Shown in pieces: positions 12,201 to 23,766 of a DNA stretch of 64,000 bases. Position 1 is the first letter of the stretch. Every line of letters starts with the position of its first letter. Origin of the DNA: Cyprinodon diabolis (lineage: Eukaryota > Chordata > Actinopteri > Cyprinodontiformes > Cyprinodontidae); contig CM060078.1 in the NCBI GenBank assembly GCA_030533445.1, positions 27,948,091-28,012,090 of the forward strand. Direction: 5' to 3'. The notes beneath the pieces are model-generated. The model saw only the letters and a program-made list of their open reading frames with translations. It was not told where the DNA came from and did not search any database. The translations under genes and the position numbers were made by a program.

Positions 12201-15200
12201 ATAGGATTGTATGCCCTAAACAATTGGCTAATTCGAGTCATAATATAGTATGACCTGAAAAATAGGTTAAAATTAGTCATAGTATAGTATTACTTCCGGA
12301 ATATGTTAAAATGACTCATTGTATAGTATGACGTCAGAAACAGGCTAAAACCAGTCATAGAATGGTATGATGTTAAAAATAGGCTAAAACGAGTCATACT
12401 ATCATATGACCTCAGAAACGGGCTAAAAACAGTCATGCTATCATAAGACATTTGAAATAAGCTACAATGTGTCATAGTATGGTATGACCTCAAAAATTGT
12501 CTCAAAGGACCCATAGTAATGTATGACCTCAAAAAATGGTTTAAACGAGTCATAGTGTAGTATTACCTCAGAAAGAGGTTGAAATGAGTTATAGTATAGT
12601 ATGATGTCAGAAATAGACTAAAGTGACTCATAGTATAGTAATTCCTAGAAATAGGCTAAAATGAGCCATAGTATAGTATGACCTGAGAAATAGGCTTAGA
12701 CGAGTTGTAGATTAGTATGATGTCAGAAATAGGTTAAAACGAGTCATAGTATAGTATGACCTCAGAAATTGGCTAAAACGAGTCATAGTATAGTATGACC
12801 TCATAAATTAGCTTAAAGGAGTCATAGTAAGGTATGACGTCTAAAAATGGCTAAAATTAGTCATAGTATAGTATGACCTAAAAAATTGCTAAAGTGAGTC
12901 ATAGTTTAGTATGACGTCAGAAATAGGTTAAAATGTGTAATAGTATAGTATGACCTCATAAATTGGCAAAAACGAGCCATAGTATAGTATCATCTCAGAA
13001 ATAGTATAAAACAGGTAATGCTAATCAGCTTTGAACCACACCTCCACGAAAGCCAATAGGCATCCAAAGCTCATCTTAAAGGCCTCAGATATGCACGTGT
13101 CTGCTCCTGTGCGCAAGCGGCAGATGCCATGTGACTTCATGCAGATGACATCATATCAACCACCCTCAAGCCCCTCCTCCACCATCTTTGTATCTAAGCT
13201 TCATCAGAGTGTCATTCCTCCCAGACTACCATGTCCCCTGTCTCATCTTAACCGGTTCAGCAGAAGACCGCCATATTGAGATTGGTTCTGCCAGAGGTTT
13301 CTTCCCAACTGGGAGTTTTTCCTCTCCACTGTCGCTTCATGCTTGCTCATCATGGACAGGTTCTTTATACCTGTGTTATCCAACTTGACTTCCATCTTCC
13401 AGGTCCCTCAGTGAAGCTCTAGTATCAACTCACATAATTCACTGGATCTCCCCATAAAGCTCATATACCATCTCGCTAACCAGCAGTCTACAGACTGACC
13501 AACTTCATCTATCTCCGCTCCAGCACCAGTTTCAGGCCAGGGGGGCAAAAGAGCCCTATCCTTTGCTCCTGTTCATGCATATCTATCAAAATTAAGTGCT
13601 GTTTCTTGCTGAGGTCTGAGTGCCAAAGACCATGTAATTGTATCAATAAATTTCTTCTATTTGTCTTTTCTTTTTGTGTGAGTTTTTCAGATTGAAATGA
13701 GTCATAGTATTAGATTAAAAATAAGTTAAAACAAGTCATAGCATAGTATGACCTCATAAATTGGCTAAAACGAGTCATAGTATAGCATGACCTCAAAAAT
13801 AGGCTAAATCGAGTCATAGGATAGTATGATCTGAAAAATTGGCTAAAAAAGTCATAGTATAGTATGACGTCAGAAATAAGCTAAAATGAGTCATAGTATA
13901 GTATGACCTCAAGAATTGGATAAAACAAGTCATGGTATAATATGACCTCAAAAACATGATAAATCGAGTCATAGTATAGCATGACCTCAAAAATTTGCTA
14001 AATCGAGTCATACTATAATATGACCTAAAAAATTGGATACAAGAAGTCATAGTATAATATGACGTGAAAAACACGCTAAATTGAGTCATAGTATAGTATG
14101 ACCTCAAAAACACGCTAAATCGAGTCATGGTATAGTATGACCTCAAAAATTGGATAAAACAAGTCATAGTATAGCATGACCTCAAAAATAGGCTAAATCG
14201 AGTCATAGTATAGTATGACCTCAAAAATAGGCTAAAATGAGTCATAGTATAGGGTCAGCTCAAAAACACGCTAAATCGAGTCATAGTATAGCAAATAAGG
14301 CTAAATTGAGTTATAGTATAGGATGAACTCAAAAACGCGCTAAATCGAGTCATAGTATAGTATGACCTCAAAAACACGCTAAATTGAGTCATAGTATAGT
14401 ATGACCTCAAAAACACGCTAAATTGAGTCATAGTATAGTATGACCTCAAAAACACGCTAAATCGAGTCATAGTATAGTATGACCTAAAAAGTTTGCTAAA
14501 TGGAGTCATAAGATAGTATGACCTCAGAACTTGGCTAAATCGAGTCATAGTATAATATGACCTCAATAATAGGCTGAAACCAGTCATAGTATTGCATGAC
14601 CTCATAAATAGGCTAAAATGAGTCATAGTACAGGATCACCTCAAAAACACGCTAAATCGAGTCATAGTATAGTATGACCTCAAAAATTTGCTAAATCGTG
14701 TCATAGTATAGTGTGACCTCAGAGATTGGCTAAAAAGAGTCATAGTATAGTATGACCTCAAATTGGCTCAAATGAGTCATAGTAAGGTATGATATCTAAA
14801 AATGGCTAAAATGAGTCATAGTATGACCTAAAAAAACGCGCTAAATCAAGTCATAGTATAGTATGACCTCAAACATTTGCTAAATCAAGTCATAGTATAG
14901 CAAATAGGCTAAATCGAGTCATAGGATATTATAACCTCAAAAACACGCTAAAACAAGTCATAGTATAGTATGACCTCAAATTGGCTCAAATGAGTCATAG
15001 TAAGGTATGACATCTAAAAATGGCTAAAATGAATCATAGTATGACCTCAATAAATGCGCTAAATCGAGTCATAGTGTAGTAAGACCTCAAAAATAGTCTA
15101 AATCGAGTCATAGTATAGTAAGACCTCAAAATCACACTAAAGCCAGTCATAGAATAGTATGACCTAATCAACTGGCTAAATTGAGTCATAGTATAGTATG

Positions 15201-18200
15201 ACCTCAAAAAATGCCTAAAACAAGTCATAGTATAGCATGACCTCAAAAATAGGCTAAATCGAGTCATAGTATAGTATGACCTCAAAAATAGGCTAAAATG
15301 AGTCATAGTATAGGGTCAGCTCAAAAACACGCTAAATCGAGTCATAGTATAGCAAATAAGGCTAAATTGAGTTATAGTATAGGATGAACTCAAAAACGCG
15401 CTAAATCGAGTCATAGTATAGTATGACCTCAAAAACACGCTAAATTGAGTCATAGTATAGTATGACCTCAAAAACACGCTAAATTGAGTCATAGTATAGT
15501 ATGACCTCAAAAACACGCTAAATCGAGTCATAGTATAGTATGACCTAAAAAGTTTGCTAAATGGAGTCATAAGATAGTATGACCTCAGAACTTGGCTAAA
15601 TCGAGTCATAGTATAATATGACCTCAATAATAGGCTGAAACCAGTCATAGTATTGCATGACCTCATAAATAGGCTAAAATGAGTCATAGTACAGGATCAC
15701 CTCAAAAACACGCTAAATCGAGTCATAGTATAGTATGACCTCAAAAATTTGCTAAATCGTGTCATAGTATAGTGTGACCTCAGAGATTGGCTAAAAAGAG
15801 TCATAGTATAGTATGACCTCAAATTGGGTCAAATGAGTCATAGTAAGGTATGATATCTAAAAATGGCTAAAATGAGTCATAGTATGACCTAAAAAAACGC
15901 GCTAAATCAAGTCATAGTATAGTATGACCTCAAACATTTGCTAAATCAAGTCATAGTATAGCAAATAGGCTAAATCGAGTCATAGGATATTATAACCTCA
16001 AAAACACGCTAAAACAAGTCATAGTATAGTATGACCTCAAATTGGCTCAAATGAGTCATAGTAAGGTATGACATCTAAAAATGGCTAAAATGAATCATAG
16101 TATGACCTCAATAAATGCGCTAAATCGAGTCATAGTGTAGTAAGACCTCAAAAATAGTCTAAATCGAGTCATAGTATAGTAAGACCTCAAAATCACACTA
16201 AAGCCAGTCATAGAATAGTATGACCTAATCAACTGGCTAAATTGAGTCATAGTATAGTATGACCTCAAATTGGCTCAAATGAGTCATAGTAAGGTATGAC
16301 ATCTAAAAATGGCTAAAATGAATCATAGTATGACCTCAAAAAACGCGCTAAATCGAGTCATAATGTAGTAAGACCTCAAAAACACACTAAAACCAGTCAT
16401 AGTATAGTATGACCTCAAAAAATGCCTAAAACAAGTCAGAGTATAATAGGCTAAATTGACTCATAGTATAGTAACGCCTGAGAAATAGGCTAAAACGAGC
16501 CATAGTATAGTATGACCTCATAAATTGGCTCAAAGGAGTCATAGTATAGGGTCAGCTCAAAAACACGCTAAATCGAGTCATAGTATAGTATGACCTCAAA
16601 AATGTGCTAAATCGAGTCATAGTATAGCAAATAGGCTAAATTGAGTTATAGTATAGCATGAACTCAAAAATGCGCTAAATTGAGTCATAGTATAAACGAG
16701 TAATAGTATAGTATGACCTCATAGATTGGCTAAAACGAGTCGTAGTATAGTATTACCTCAGAAATGGGTTTTTCTGCTCCACTGTCACTTCATGCTTGCT
16801 CATCATGGACAGGTTCTTTCAACCTGTGTTACCCAACTGGACTTCCATCTTCCAGGTCCCTCAGTGAAGCTCTAGTATCAGCTCACATAATTCACTGGAT
16901 CTCCCCATAAAGCTCATATACCATCTCGATAACCAGCAGTCTACAGACTGACCAACTTCATCCATCTCCACTCCAGCACCAGTTACAGGCCAGGGGCGAA
17001 AGAGCCCTATTCTTTGCTCCTGTTCATGCATATCTATCAAAATTAAGTGCTGTTTCTTGCCGAGGTCTGAGCGCCAAAGACCATGTAATTTTATCAATAC
17101 ATTTCTCCTAATTGTCTTTTCTCCTTGTGTGAGTTTTTTAGATTGAAATGAGTCATAGTATAGTATTATCTTAGAAATAGGTTAAAACGAGTCATAGTAT
17201 AGTATGACCTCATAAATAGGCTTAAACGAGTTATAATATAGTATTACCTCAGAAATAGGCTAAAATGAGTCATAGCATAGGATCACCTCAAAATTGGCTA
17301 AATCGAGTCATAGTATAATATGACCTCAAAATTGGCTAAATCGAGTCATAGTATAGTATGACCTCAAAAACACACTAAATCCAGTCATAGTATAGTATGA
17401 CCTAAATAATTGGCTAAGATGAGTTGTAATATAGTATGACCTCAAAAATAGGATAAATCAATCATAGGAGAGTATGACCTCTAAAACACTCTGAAACAAG
17501 TCTGGATAGTATGACATCAGAAATGGACTAAAACGAGTCATAGTATAGCATGACCTCAAAAATCCAGTAATATGACCACAAAAAAAAATTCTAAATAGAG
17601 TGATAGTAAAGTATGACCTCAAAAACACACTAAATAGAGTCATGTTTTATAGCATGGCCTCAATTATTGCCTAAAATGAGTCATACCATTGTATGACCTC
17701 AAAAATTGTCTAAAACAACTCATAGTATAGTATGATCTCAAAAATACACTAAATTGAGTCATAGTAGAATATGACAAAAATTGGCTAAAATGAATCATAG
17801 CATAGTATGACCTCAAAAACACACCAAATCGAGGCATGGTATACAATGAAATAAATAATTGGCTAAGATTAGTCATAGTATAGCATGGGTTTAATAATGG
17901 GCTAAATAGAGTCATAGTATAGTATGACCTCATAAATAGGCTAAATCGAGTCAGAGTATTGTATGACCTCAAAAATGGGCTAAATCGAGTCATAGTATAG
18001 TATGACCTCAAAAATGGGTTAAATTGAGTCATAGTATGTCTTCAAAAACACACTAAATCGAGTCATGGTATAGTATGACCTCAAAAATAGGATAAATCAA
18101 TCATAGGATAATATGACCTTAAAAAACACACTAAATCCAGTCATAGTATAGTATGACTTAAAAAAAATTGGCTTAATCCAGTCAAAATATTGTATGACCT

Positions 18201-21200
18201 CAAAAATGGGGTAAATCGAGTCATAGGATAGTACGACCTCAAAAATTGGCTAAATCGAGTCATAGTATGGCCTCAAAAACATGCTAAACCAAGTCATAGT
18301 ATAGTATGACCACAAAAACACGCTAAAACCAGTCATACGACAGTCATATGACAATAGAATCGCTAAAATTAGTCATAGTAAAATACGACCTAAAAAATCG
18401 GTTAAAACTAGTCATAGGATTGCATGACCTCAATCATTGGCAAAAATTGTATTTGTGTTTGCATTTCTGCTTATGTGCTAAAGGTTAGATTGGTTCAGAT
18501 ATTGAATATATTAAAAAAAATATAATGATCTTCACCATGTTGGTGTGTGATGGGTAAAGTTATCCTATACAAAAATCCAATATATTTATATATATTTTAA
18601 TATTGTGTTTATACTAAAAGAACAATAAAGCAAATAAGATGTTTAAGATCCTGATATGTATACACTTCAAAAGGCATCACTTGGCTAAAAAAAAAAACAA
18701 AAGTTAGAAAAATAATGCTTTTCAAGCAATTTAACAAAAGGGAAGTAGACTTTGTGATAACATTAAAAGGACTGACTGTTTCATCAAAAAAAAAAAAAAC
18801 CTTTTTGAAGTTGCTTTTAATTATAACCTGCTGCTTTCCAACCAAATATCTTTAATGACAATGTCAAATGTTATTAACAATGTCTCATAATGTTTCACAA
18901 TGGCCACAGTCTGGTTTGATTAGACTGTCAGTAAATGTCTTGTTGTGTTTTTTTGTGGTTGTCTAACAACATGCTGTGAAAACCATTCACCCCAGAATTA
19001 AGAGTGAAAATATAATTTTTTTTATACATTTTTTTTTTACAAAAAAATGTCCGAAAACAAACTGGAATCTGCTGCTATACTCCTCCAGGCTGTGTAGAAA
19101 CCCTAAACTACAGGCAAAACTGCAGACTAGAGCTGATGTAACATGTGATTAGTATCTTAACGTTGTGAGATAAGTAAAGTCACTTCTAATTTTTTATTTT
19201 ATTTTTTTTTTTTACATTGTTTCAAAATGTCCAAAAAGAGCACGATAATCTCAGTACTCATATGCATTTCCTGTAAATTCTTACTTGCCAGGTTGGGAGT
19301 CGTCCCTCAGGGCGTACCACTCAGGTCTGAAGCCCTCGTACATGCACCACATGGCCCAGTCAAAGCCATGAGCACTGGTTCCATAGGGAATCGGTATCAA
19401 GTCGTCAAAGCTAACTTTGTCAAAAACTGGTGTCAGTATCACAGTGCGGTCCTCCTTAATCCGAGCCAGAAGAGGCTCTGCCCTGCACATGAAGGATACT
19501 GTTTTACTGGAACATTAAAAATAGGATCAAACATCAGGTTGCTCTGCTTTTCAACCAACCATTGTATATGGACCTCTATGTGTGCATCCAGGATGGCCAC
19601 CACATCTCCAACCGCTGCTTTCCACCCTGACAGTCTGGCCTGGGTTAGACCCAGCTGCTCCGAGTGACGAATTTTCTTCACCAGGCCTGGGCGCTCCTCA
19701 TGGATGGAGTTAATGTACTCGTCCAGTTTGCCCAATAAATCATCTGCAGTAAAATATTAACTTTTCACACTTCAATAAAGACACAAATAACCAGTCGTAA
19801 ATAAGCCAACAGCCATTCTGGATTTGATTCCAGCTAAAGAGATTATTGGCAAATTCTCATTTCATTCAGTCCTCTTTTATTAGGAGTAGAAAATTATTCA
19901 AAATATCTCTAAACAAAAAAATACTAAAAGCATCTAATAAAATAAAAGTATTTTTTTACAACAAATTATACTTTAAAGATGGATTTAGAGCCAGAGTTTT
20001 TTCCTTGCTTTTGAGCGTACCATTGGAGCTGTGATCATCCACCAGTATGATTTCGAGCAGCAGCCGAGGAGGGGTTCTGTCAATGATGCTGCGGATGGCT
20101 CTCTTAATGACAGAAAGGGCTTCATCCAGATAAATCAAGATCACGCTGAGGGAGGGAAGATCCTCTGGATACCTCTTCTCTGCACATCTGTAAAAAAAAA
20201 AAAAAAAACTGTTTATAATTACAACCATAAAAGAGAAAAGTTAGATTTTGGACAATTGGAAGAATACAAAAAAGATCAGTTTTAAAACTTGTTAATATCT
20301 CTTTACATGAGATTCATCTTTATCATTCAAGACAAAAAACAAACCTGCTTGGTGCAATAAAAACATAGCATATGTCCAAACGCTCTTACCTTAATCTGAT
20401 GCTGTGAAGAAACAAACCCCTTATTGCTCAATTACAGCATTCTGTCATCTTCATCAGGAGTCTCTCAGCATACCTTATGAAATATTTACGTAATCCTAAT
20501 TGCAGTAGTTCTACAAATCTATTTTGATGCTTCACTCACTCAGCACACCTAACAATTATGGTGAATCTCATAAACCTGATTTAAGCTCTCATAAGCAGAT
20601 TTTTGCTGACACTTGCCTCCTCTGTTGCAAGGTGCAAAGAAATAATTTTTATTTGCAGGTTAAAAAAAAAGACTGATTTGTTTTCTAAAGATAAACTTTT
20701 CTTTTAAATATTAAAATCACAGAGTCCTTCTTTCCTTTTGAACTCTTTTTTATGGCTGGAAAAAGCAATGCTGTGCAGCTACAATCTGTTTCTACTAAAA
20801 ACATCCTTCCCTGTTAGATATTCTATGAATAAATGTTTAACATTAACTCATTGGATAAAAAGTTTGCAGGAGTTAAGCTAATGAAGAAGAATTTAAACCT
20901 CCCAAAGCTCAAGATGATCCAAGATCAGGACTCTTAGCTAATTCTTACAGGGCTACACCCTGTCTATGGAGGGGATTGTAGGAAGTCCCTGTGATAACGG
21001 CTGTTTGTGGAAAAGGTGTGCCAGCTCTTAGCAAATCCTGAGGGAACAGGTTGAGAAGCTCACCTTGGAGGTCTGGTGTCAGGAATCTCTCGGTTGATCG
21101 GCAGCCGGTCGCTGAGGAAGGCGTTGTATCCATACCGCTGGAACAAGTCCTCTGCCTCCTTCTGATCCTCCTCTGACAGATCGTCGCCCCACTTGCGGAA

Positions 21201-22813
21201 CAGATGGGAGTCTGGGAACAGCTTCATCACCCGCTTCTTCTCCTTCTTTGCTTTATCTAGTCCCTGCTCCTTCTTTTCGTAGTGTTTCATCAAACTCACT
21301 GTGAACAAAACAATTTGTGTCTTTAATTTGTTTAAAAACAGTGTTTCCCTACATTGTGGACCCCTTTGGGCATTTTGTCTTAACATGAGTGCCCTTCTCA
21401 GTCAAAAGTAATTATGACTCCTAAAGTAGAACGTACAATAACGGATTATAAAATAAAAACTATTTTACTTAATCTTTTAATTTGAGCATTTAATTCTTAG
21501 CCGTTTTATTATTTCCATATCAAATTAAAAAACATGAATATGTTGCCTGGAAGTTAGTAAGTAATCGAAATAGATACAAAATAAAATCATATTTTAAACC
21601 TCTATTTATAAAGCTGGAGCTCCTCTGAGTAACTCCATTATAATCACATTTTGAACTTGATGGATTGGGAACAAAATGCAGAACAAAAATTATAACTTAG
21701 TTTTAAGGTTGTTCTTTACTTCCAGTCTGTTGCTGGTGAAGATTCTCAGTCATCCAGGTTGTAGTCATTCAAAAAAAAAACCAAAAAAAAAAACCAACTG
21801 GACTTTGTTTTCCCAACTTTGAATACGTTTCGCTCCACATCCAGAAAACAAAAGCCTTGTTATGGTTTAGAAAACATGGAAATCTTTCAGTTCAATTTGC
21901 ATCTTCCCTAAGCCATAACAAGGCTTTTCTTTGGGCCACTCTATTAGCCTGTTATTCAAACACTACTCCAGACATTTTGAATGTCTTCAAACTTGGAAAA
22001 CAGAGTCCAGAGGTTTTTTTTTTTACTTTTTTTTTTTTTTTTTTTTACTTTTTTGTAACTTCCAATCTGTTCCTCTGCCCGGTTTTGATGTGTCAAAGCT
22101 CAAGGTGAACTCAAACATATAAGAAAAACTTTTTAATTGATAAAAGTTTTAATTCTTTCAATTTGGTCCTCAGAAAGCAAAACAGATCCCAGCCCCAATT
22201 ATATTAAACTACCTAAGGAATAAAGTATTTTATGTACCCCTTTTAATGCACTTGCAGACTGGGAATCACTGCTTTAGAAGATATCCCCTTCTTTGTGTTG
22301 TACACCCATCAGCACATGAATCAACATATTAAAAGATTAATTTAACTCTCCCCTAATCATGTTGACTTAAACTGATGTTGGAATCAGATTAAAACAAGTC
22401 TTAATTTATAATCCCAAATCAAACCAGAAGGCTTTTTCTTATTTCTAATACTGTGTCTTTAAAACCGATTTGCCATTTTTTTTTCCCATTTTACAGTTAT
22501 TTGATTTTTGATATTTTTCTTTTAAAATCTAAGATACACAAACTGAACGTTTTTAACAACAAAAAAAAAAAACTTAAAAAAACAGGAAAAGTTGCCCATT
22601 GAACAGCAACTTTAACTCACTCAGCCTGTTGATGTCCTTCTCCATCATCTCCATCCTCCTCATCATTCCCTGGCCCCTGAGGGACTCATTGTGTTGGGCC
22701 CTGTGGAGCCTCTCTGAGTGAGTGCTCAGCTCTGCTTTTATGGAGCTCAGGTAAACCAAACCTGAAGCCACAGCTATGACCATGAGGAAAGCTTTGAACC
22801 AGCCAGACCTCAT
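9043..22813 (-). CDS. galnt8: Polypeptide N-acetylgalactosaminyltransferase, GALNT8 type
   Basis: Golgi enzyme family that starts mucin-type O-glycosylation by moving GalNAc from UDP-GalNAc to Ser/Thr. Eleven coding exons in transcript order: 22813-22621, 21298-21064, 20187-20021, 19743-19560, 19482-19285, 10917-10803, 10427-10242, 10110-9973, 9800-9705, 9452-9285, 9207-9043. Phases agree throughout, giving 614 residues (human GALNT8: 637). Layout: short cytosolic tail, membrane anchor at about 5-23, stem; catalytic GT-A domain with LVDDHSSN (about 191-198) and the metal-binding DAHIEV (Asp251, His253); YGGENVE and HIERFHKPY; then a ricin-like lectin domain from about 470, with [20 protein letters not shown] and [13 protein letters not shown] where most GALNTs have WGGEN supports the GALNT8/9 subgroup. 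The start follows a short leader with no earlier in-frame ATG seen. An 8.4-kb intron (10918-19284) is filled by a minisatellite. Catalytic activity is not established from sequence. Confidence 0.93.
9217..9222 (+). promoter_or_regulatory. ada2: ada2 polyadenylation signal
   Basis: AATAAA 271 bases after the ada2 stop codon, followed by T-rich sequence. It fits as the ada2 3' end. It lies just 10 bases beyond the antisense galnt8 exon edge at 9207, so ada2 transcripts ending here would contain that whole galnt8 exon in antisense together with its acceptor AG. Confidence 0.6.
9530..9647. repeat. Near-perfect 49-bp inverted repeat (fold-back) in a galnt8 intron
   Basis: Left arm 9530-9578 and right arm 9599-9647 are reverse complements with a single mismatch, separated by a 20-base loop. 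The flanks read CAGGGGTGTCAAACTG on the left and GGTTTAACACCTGTG on the right, which resemble the two ends of a common fish short DNA-transposon family. No clean target duplication was found. It lies between the exons at 9285-9452 and 9705-9800. Confidence 0.85.
10918..11744. other. galnt8 intron, left part; repeat fragment near 11245-11320
   Basis: No gene. A GC-richer segment (CGGGCCTCGGGTGGCCATGG) near 11272-11293, preceded by GGGATGTAGCTAAATGG, resembles a dispersed repeat end; a related GGCCACCC ... CTTGCTACGCCTCTG piece occurs at about 25590-25628. The rest is unremarkable intron. Confidence 0.4.
13031..13690. repeat. Non-satellite block A inside the minisatellite
   Basis: About 660 bases of ordinary-composition DNA between two minisatellite arrays. 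Its middle contains GGTTCTGCCAGAGGTTTCTT and GGGAGTTTTTCCTCTCCACT, words shared with a very common fish dispersed repeat (related stretch at about 38750-38870). It ends after ATCAATAAATTTCTTC and a T-rich tail before the satellite resumes. From about 13310 on it matches block B. Confidence 0.85.
14155..16269. repeat. 1,061-bp tandem duplication within the minisatellite
   Basis: Copy 1 (14155-15208) and copy 2 (15216-16269) line up at a constant offset of 1,061 bases. In the parts compared by eye the only difference seen is C at 14767 versus G at 15828. Indels and irregular units are also shared. The two 123-residue open frames at 14255-14626 and 15316-15687 (- strand) are identical because of this. 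A shorter related piece follows at about 16260-16440. Confidence 0.9.
16768..17150. repeat. Non-satellite block B, shorter copy of block A
   Basis: Matches the right part of block A (about 13310-13690) with scattered substitutions and small indels, for example CATCATGGACAGGTTCTTT, TCTACAGACTGACCAACTTC and AATTAAGTGCTGTTTCTTGC in both. The satellite resumes at the equivalent point (GATTGAAATGAGTCATAG). Block B lacks the left 280 bases of block A. Confidence 0.9.
18456..19284. other. galnt8 intron, right part; nothing recognised
   Basis: AT-rich intron with A and T homopolymer runs up to the exon edge at 19285. No gene, terminal repeat or conserved motif was seen. Confidence 0.5.
20188..21063. 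other. galnt8 intron; nothing recognised
   Basis: Intron between the exons at 20021-20187 and 21064-21298. It holds a polypyrimidine tract upstream of the acceptor (on the - strand) and no other recognised structure. Confidence 0.5.
21299..22620. other. First galnt8 intron with a dispersed-repeat segment
   Basis: Around 21735-21850 the sequence AGATTCTCAGTCATCCAGG, then AACTGGACTTTGTTTTCC and ACGTTTCGCTCCACATCC, matches a dispersed repeat I know to be common in fishes. It is followed by a CCTTGTTATGG...CCATAACAAGG inverted pair at about 21856-21924. A related ACTGGACTTTGTTTTCC piece is at about 46620. No gene. Confidence 0.5.
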
Positions 22814-23766
22814 CCTCAGGGGCCACTATGCTCCTGCTCTCAAAGGAAGGAGCAGAAACTTTTCCCTCCAGTCTGGATGATCTAACTCCTCTCTCTATCT
22901 CCACCCTTAGAAATGCTCCTGAAAGCAGAATATGATAACCTGTATTCTAGCAGTCAGCAGTCTAGCAGATTACACAATAAACCAGGTTTTCCTCCTATCA
23001 CACCTGCAGAACATTCACCTTAACTGCTGAGGAGGAGGGAAAACCAGCAGCAAACTCTGGGACAGATGGAGCAGGAGTGAAGGAAAACAGCTTAACTTGG
23101 TTGTAACGCTGAATATACTGGCGGTTTTAACCAACTGCTGATATCAGAGGATACATTTATAAACTTAATTTGTCTATAAATGAGAATAATGTCCCGTTAA
23201 AAGCAATAAGAGTGTCTTATTTTTTAATCCGCTCCATGGTTTCCTTCTATCCATTCAACTGGAATCCTGCTAAAATAAGAAAAAATAAATCTCATTATAA
23301 TTTCTTATAAAATGATTCATAATGTTTATCCTGTTAAAGCATTTTTGTAAAAAGTATAATAATGAAGAAAAGCTTATTCATCTTTTTTGGGATTTTAATT
23401 ATCACCAAAATATTCAGGAAGGATATGTAAAAAAATTTTCATCCAAAAAATCTTAACATTACTTTAACAGATAAGGATGTTTGCTTGGGATGGAGAAATA
23501 TGAATTTGTCAAAACAGAATTTTTATATTTTATAATTTTTTTTATTATTTATGGTAAATATCATATTCACACCTCCAAATATTTACAACAAAAACCTAAT
23601 TTCCAGACTTTATTATTTTCTATTAATATCTAAACAGAATCCTTAAAATTTAGTTGAAATGCTAAAGCCATGCAAATTATAACTGCCCTTAAAGAATTAT
23701 AACCCTCCAGCATAGATTTGATTTTGACATTTTAAAATAATAGTTCTGTTCTATAAAGCCCTTTGT

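Larger units (their letters stand above)
11745..18455. repeat. Giant 39-bp minisatellite in a galnt8 intron
   Basis: Tandem copies of a unit of about 39 bp. Its core reads GTCATAGTATAGTATGACCT, then a variable AAAAAT/ACACGC middle and CTAAAT/CGA. Arrays cover about 11745-13020, 13690-16765 and 17150-18455, roughly 5.6 kb, on the order of 140 units if the spacing holds. Units differ by substitutions and small indels and some are shortened. Two non-satellite blocks interrupt the array. Because 39 is a multiple of three, long - strand frames stay open and read as 13-residue repeats ([13 protein letters not shown] type); these are by-products of the repeat, not genes. Confidence 0.95.

Noticed and set aside
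12290..12553. 87-residue - strand frame in the first satellite array
   Set aside because: Same minisatellite artefact, with more diverged units.
13814..15687. Long - strand open frames (143, 123, 90 and 123 residues) reading [17 protein letters not shown] repeats, which look like a repeat protein
   Set aside because: They come from the 39-bp minisatellite: the period is a multiple of three, so the frame stays open by construction. They lie in a galnt8 intron and have no splice or start context.
11745..18455. CRISPR array
   Set aside because: Direct repeats with variable middles, but the variable parts are short point-mutated versions of one another rather than unique spacers, there are no cas genes, and this is a vertebrate genome.
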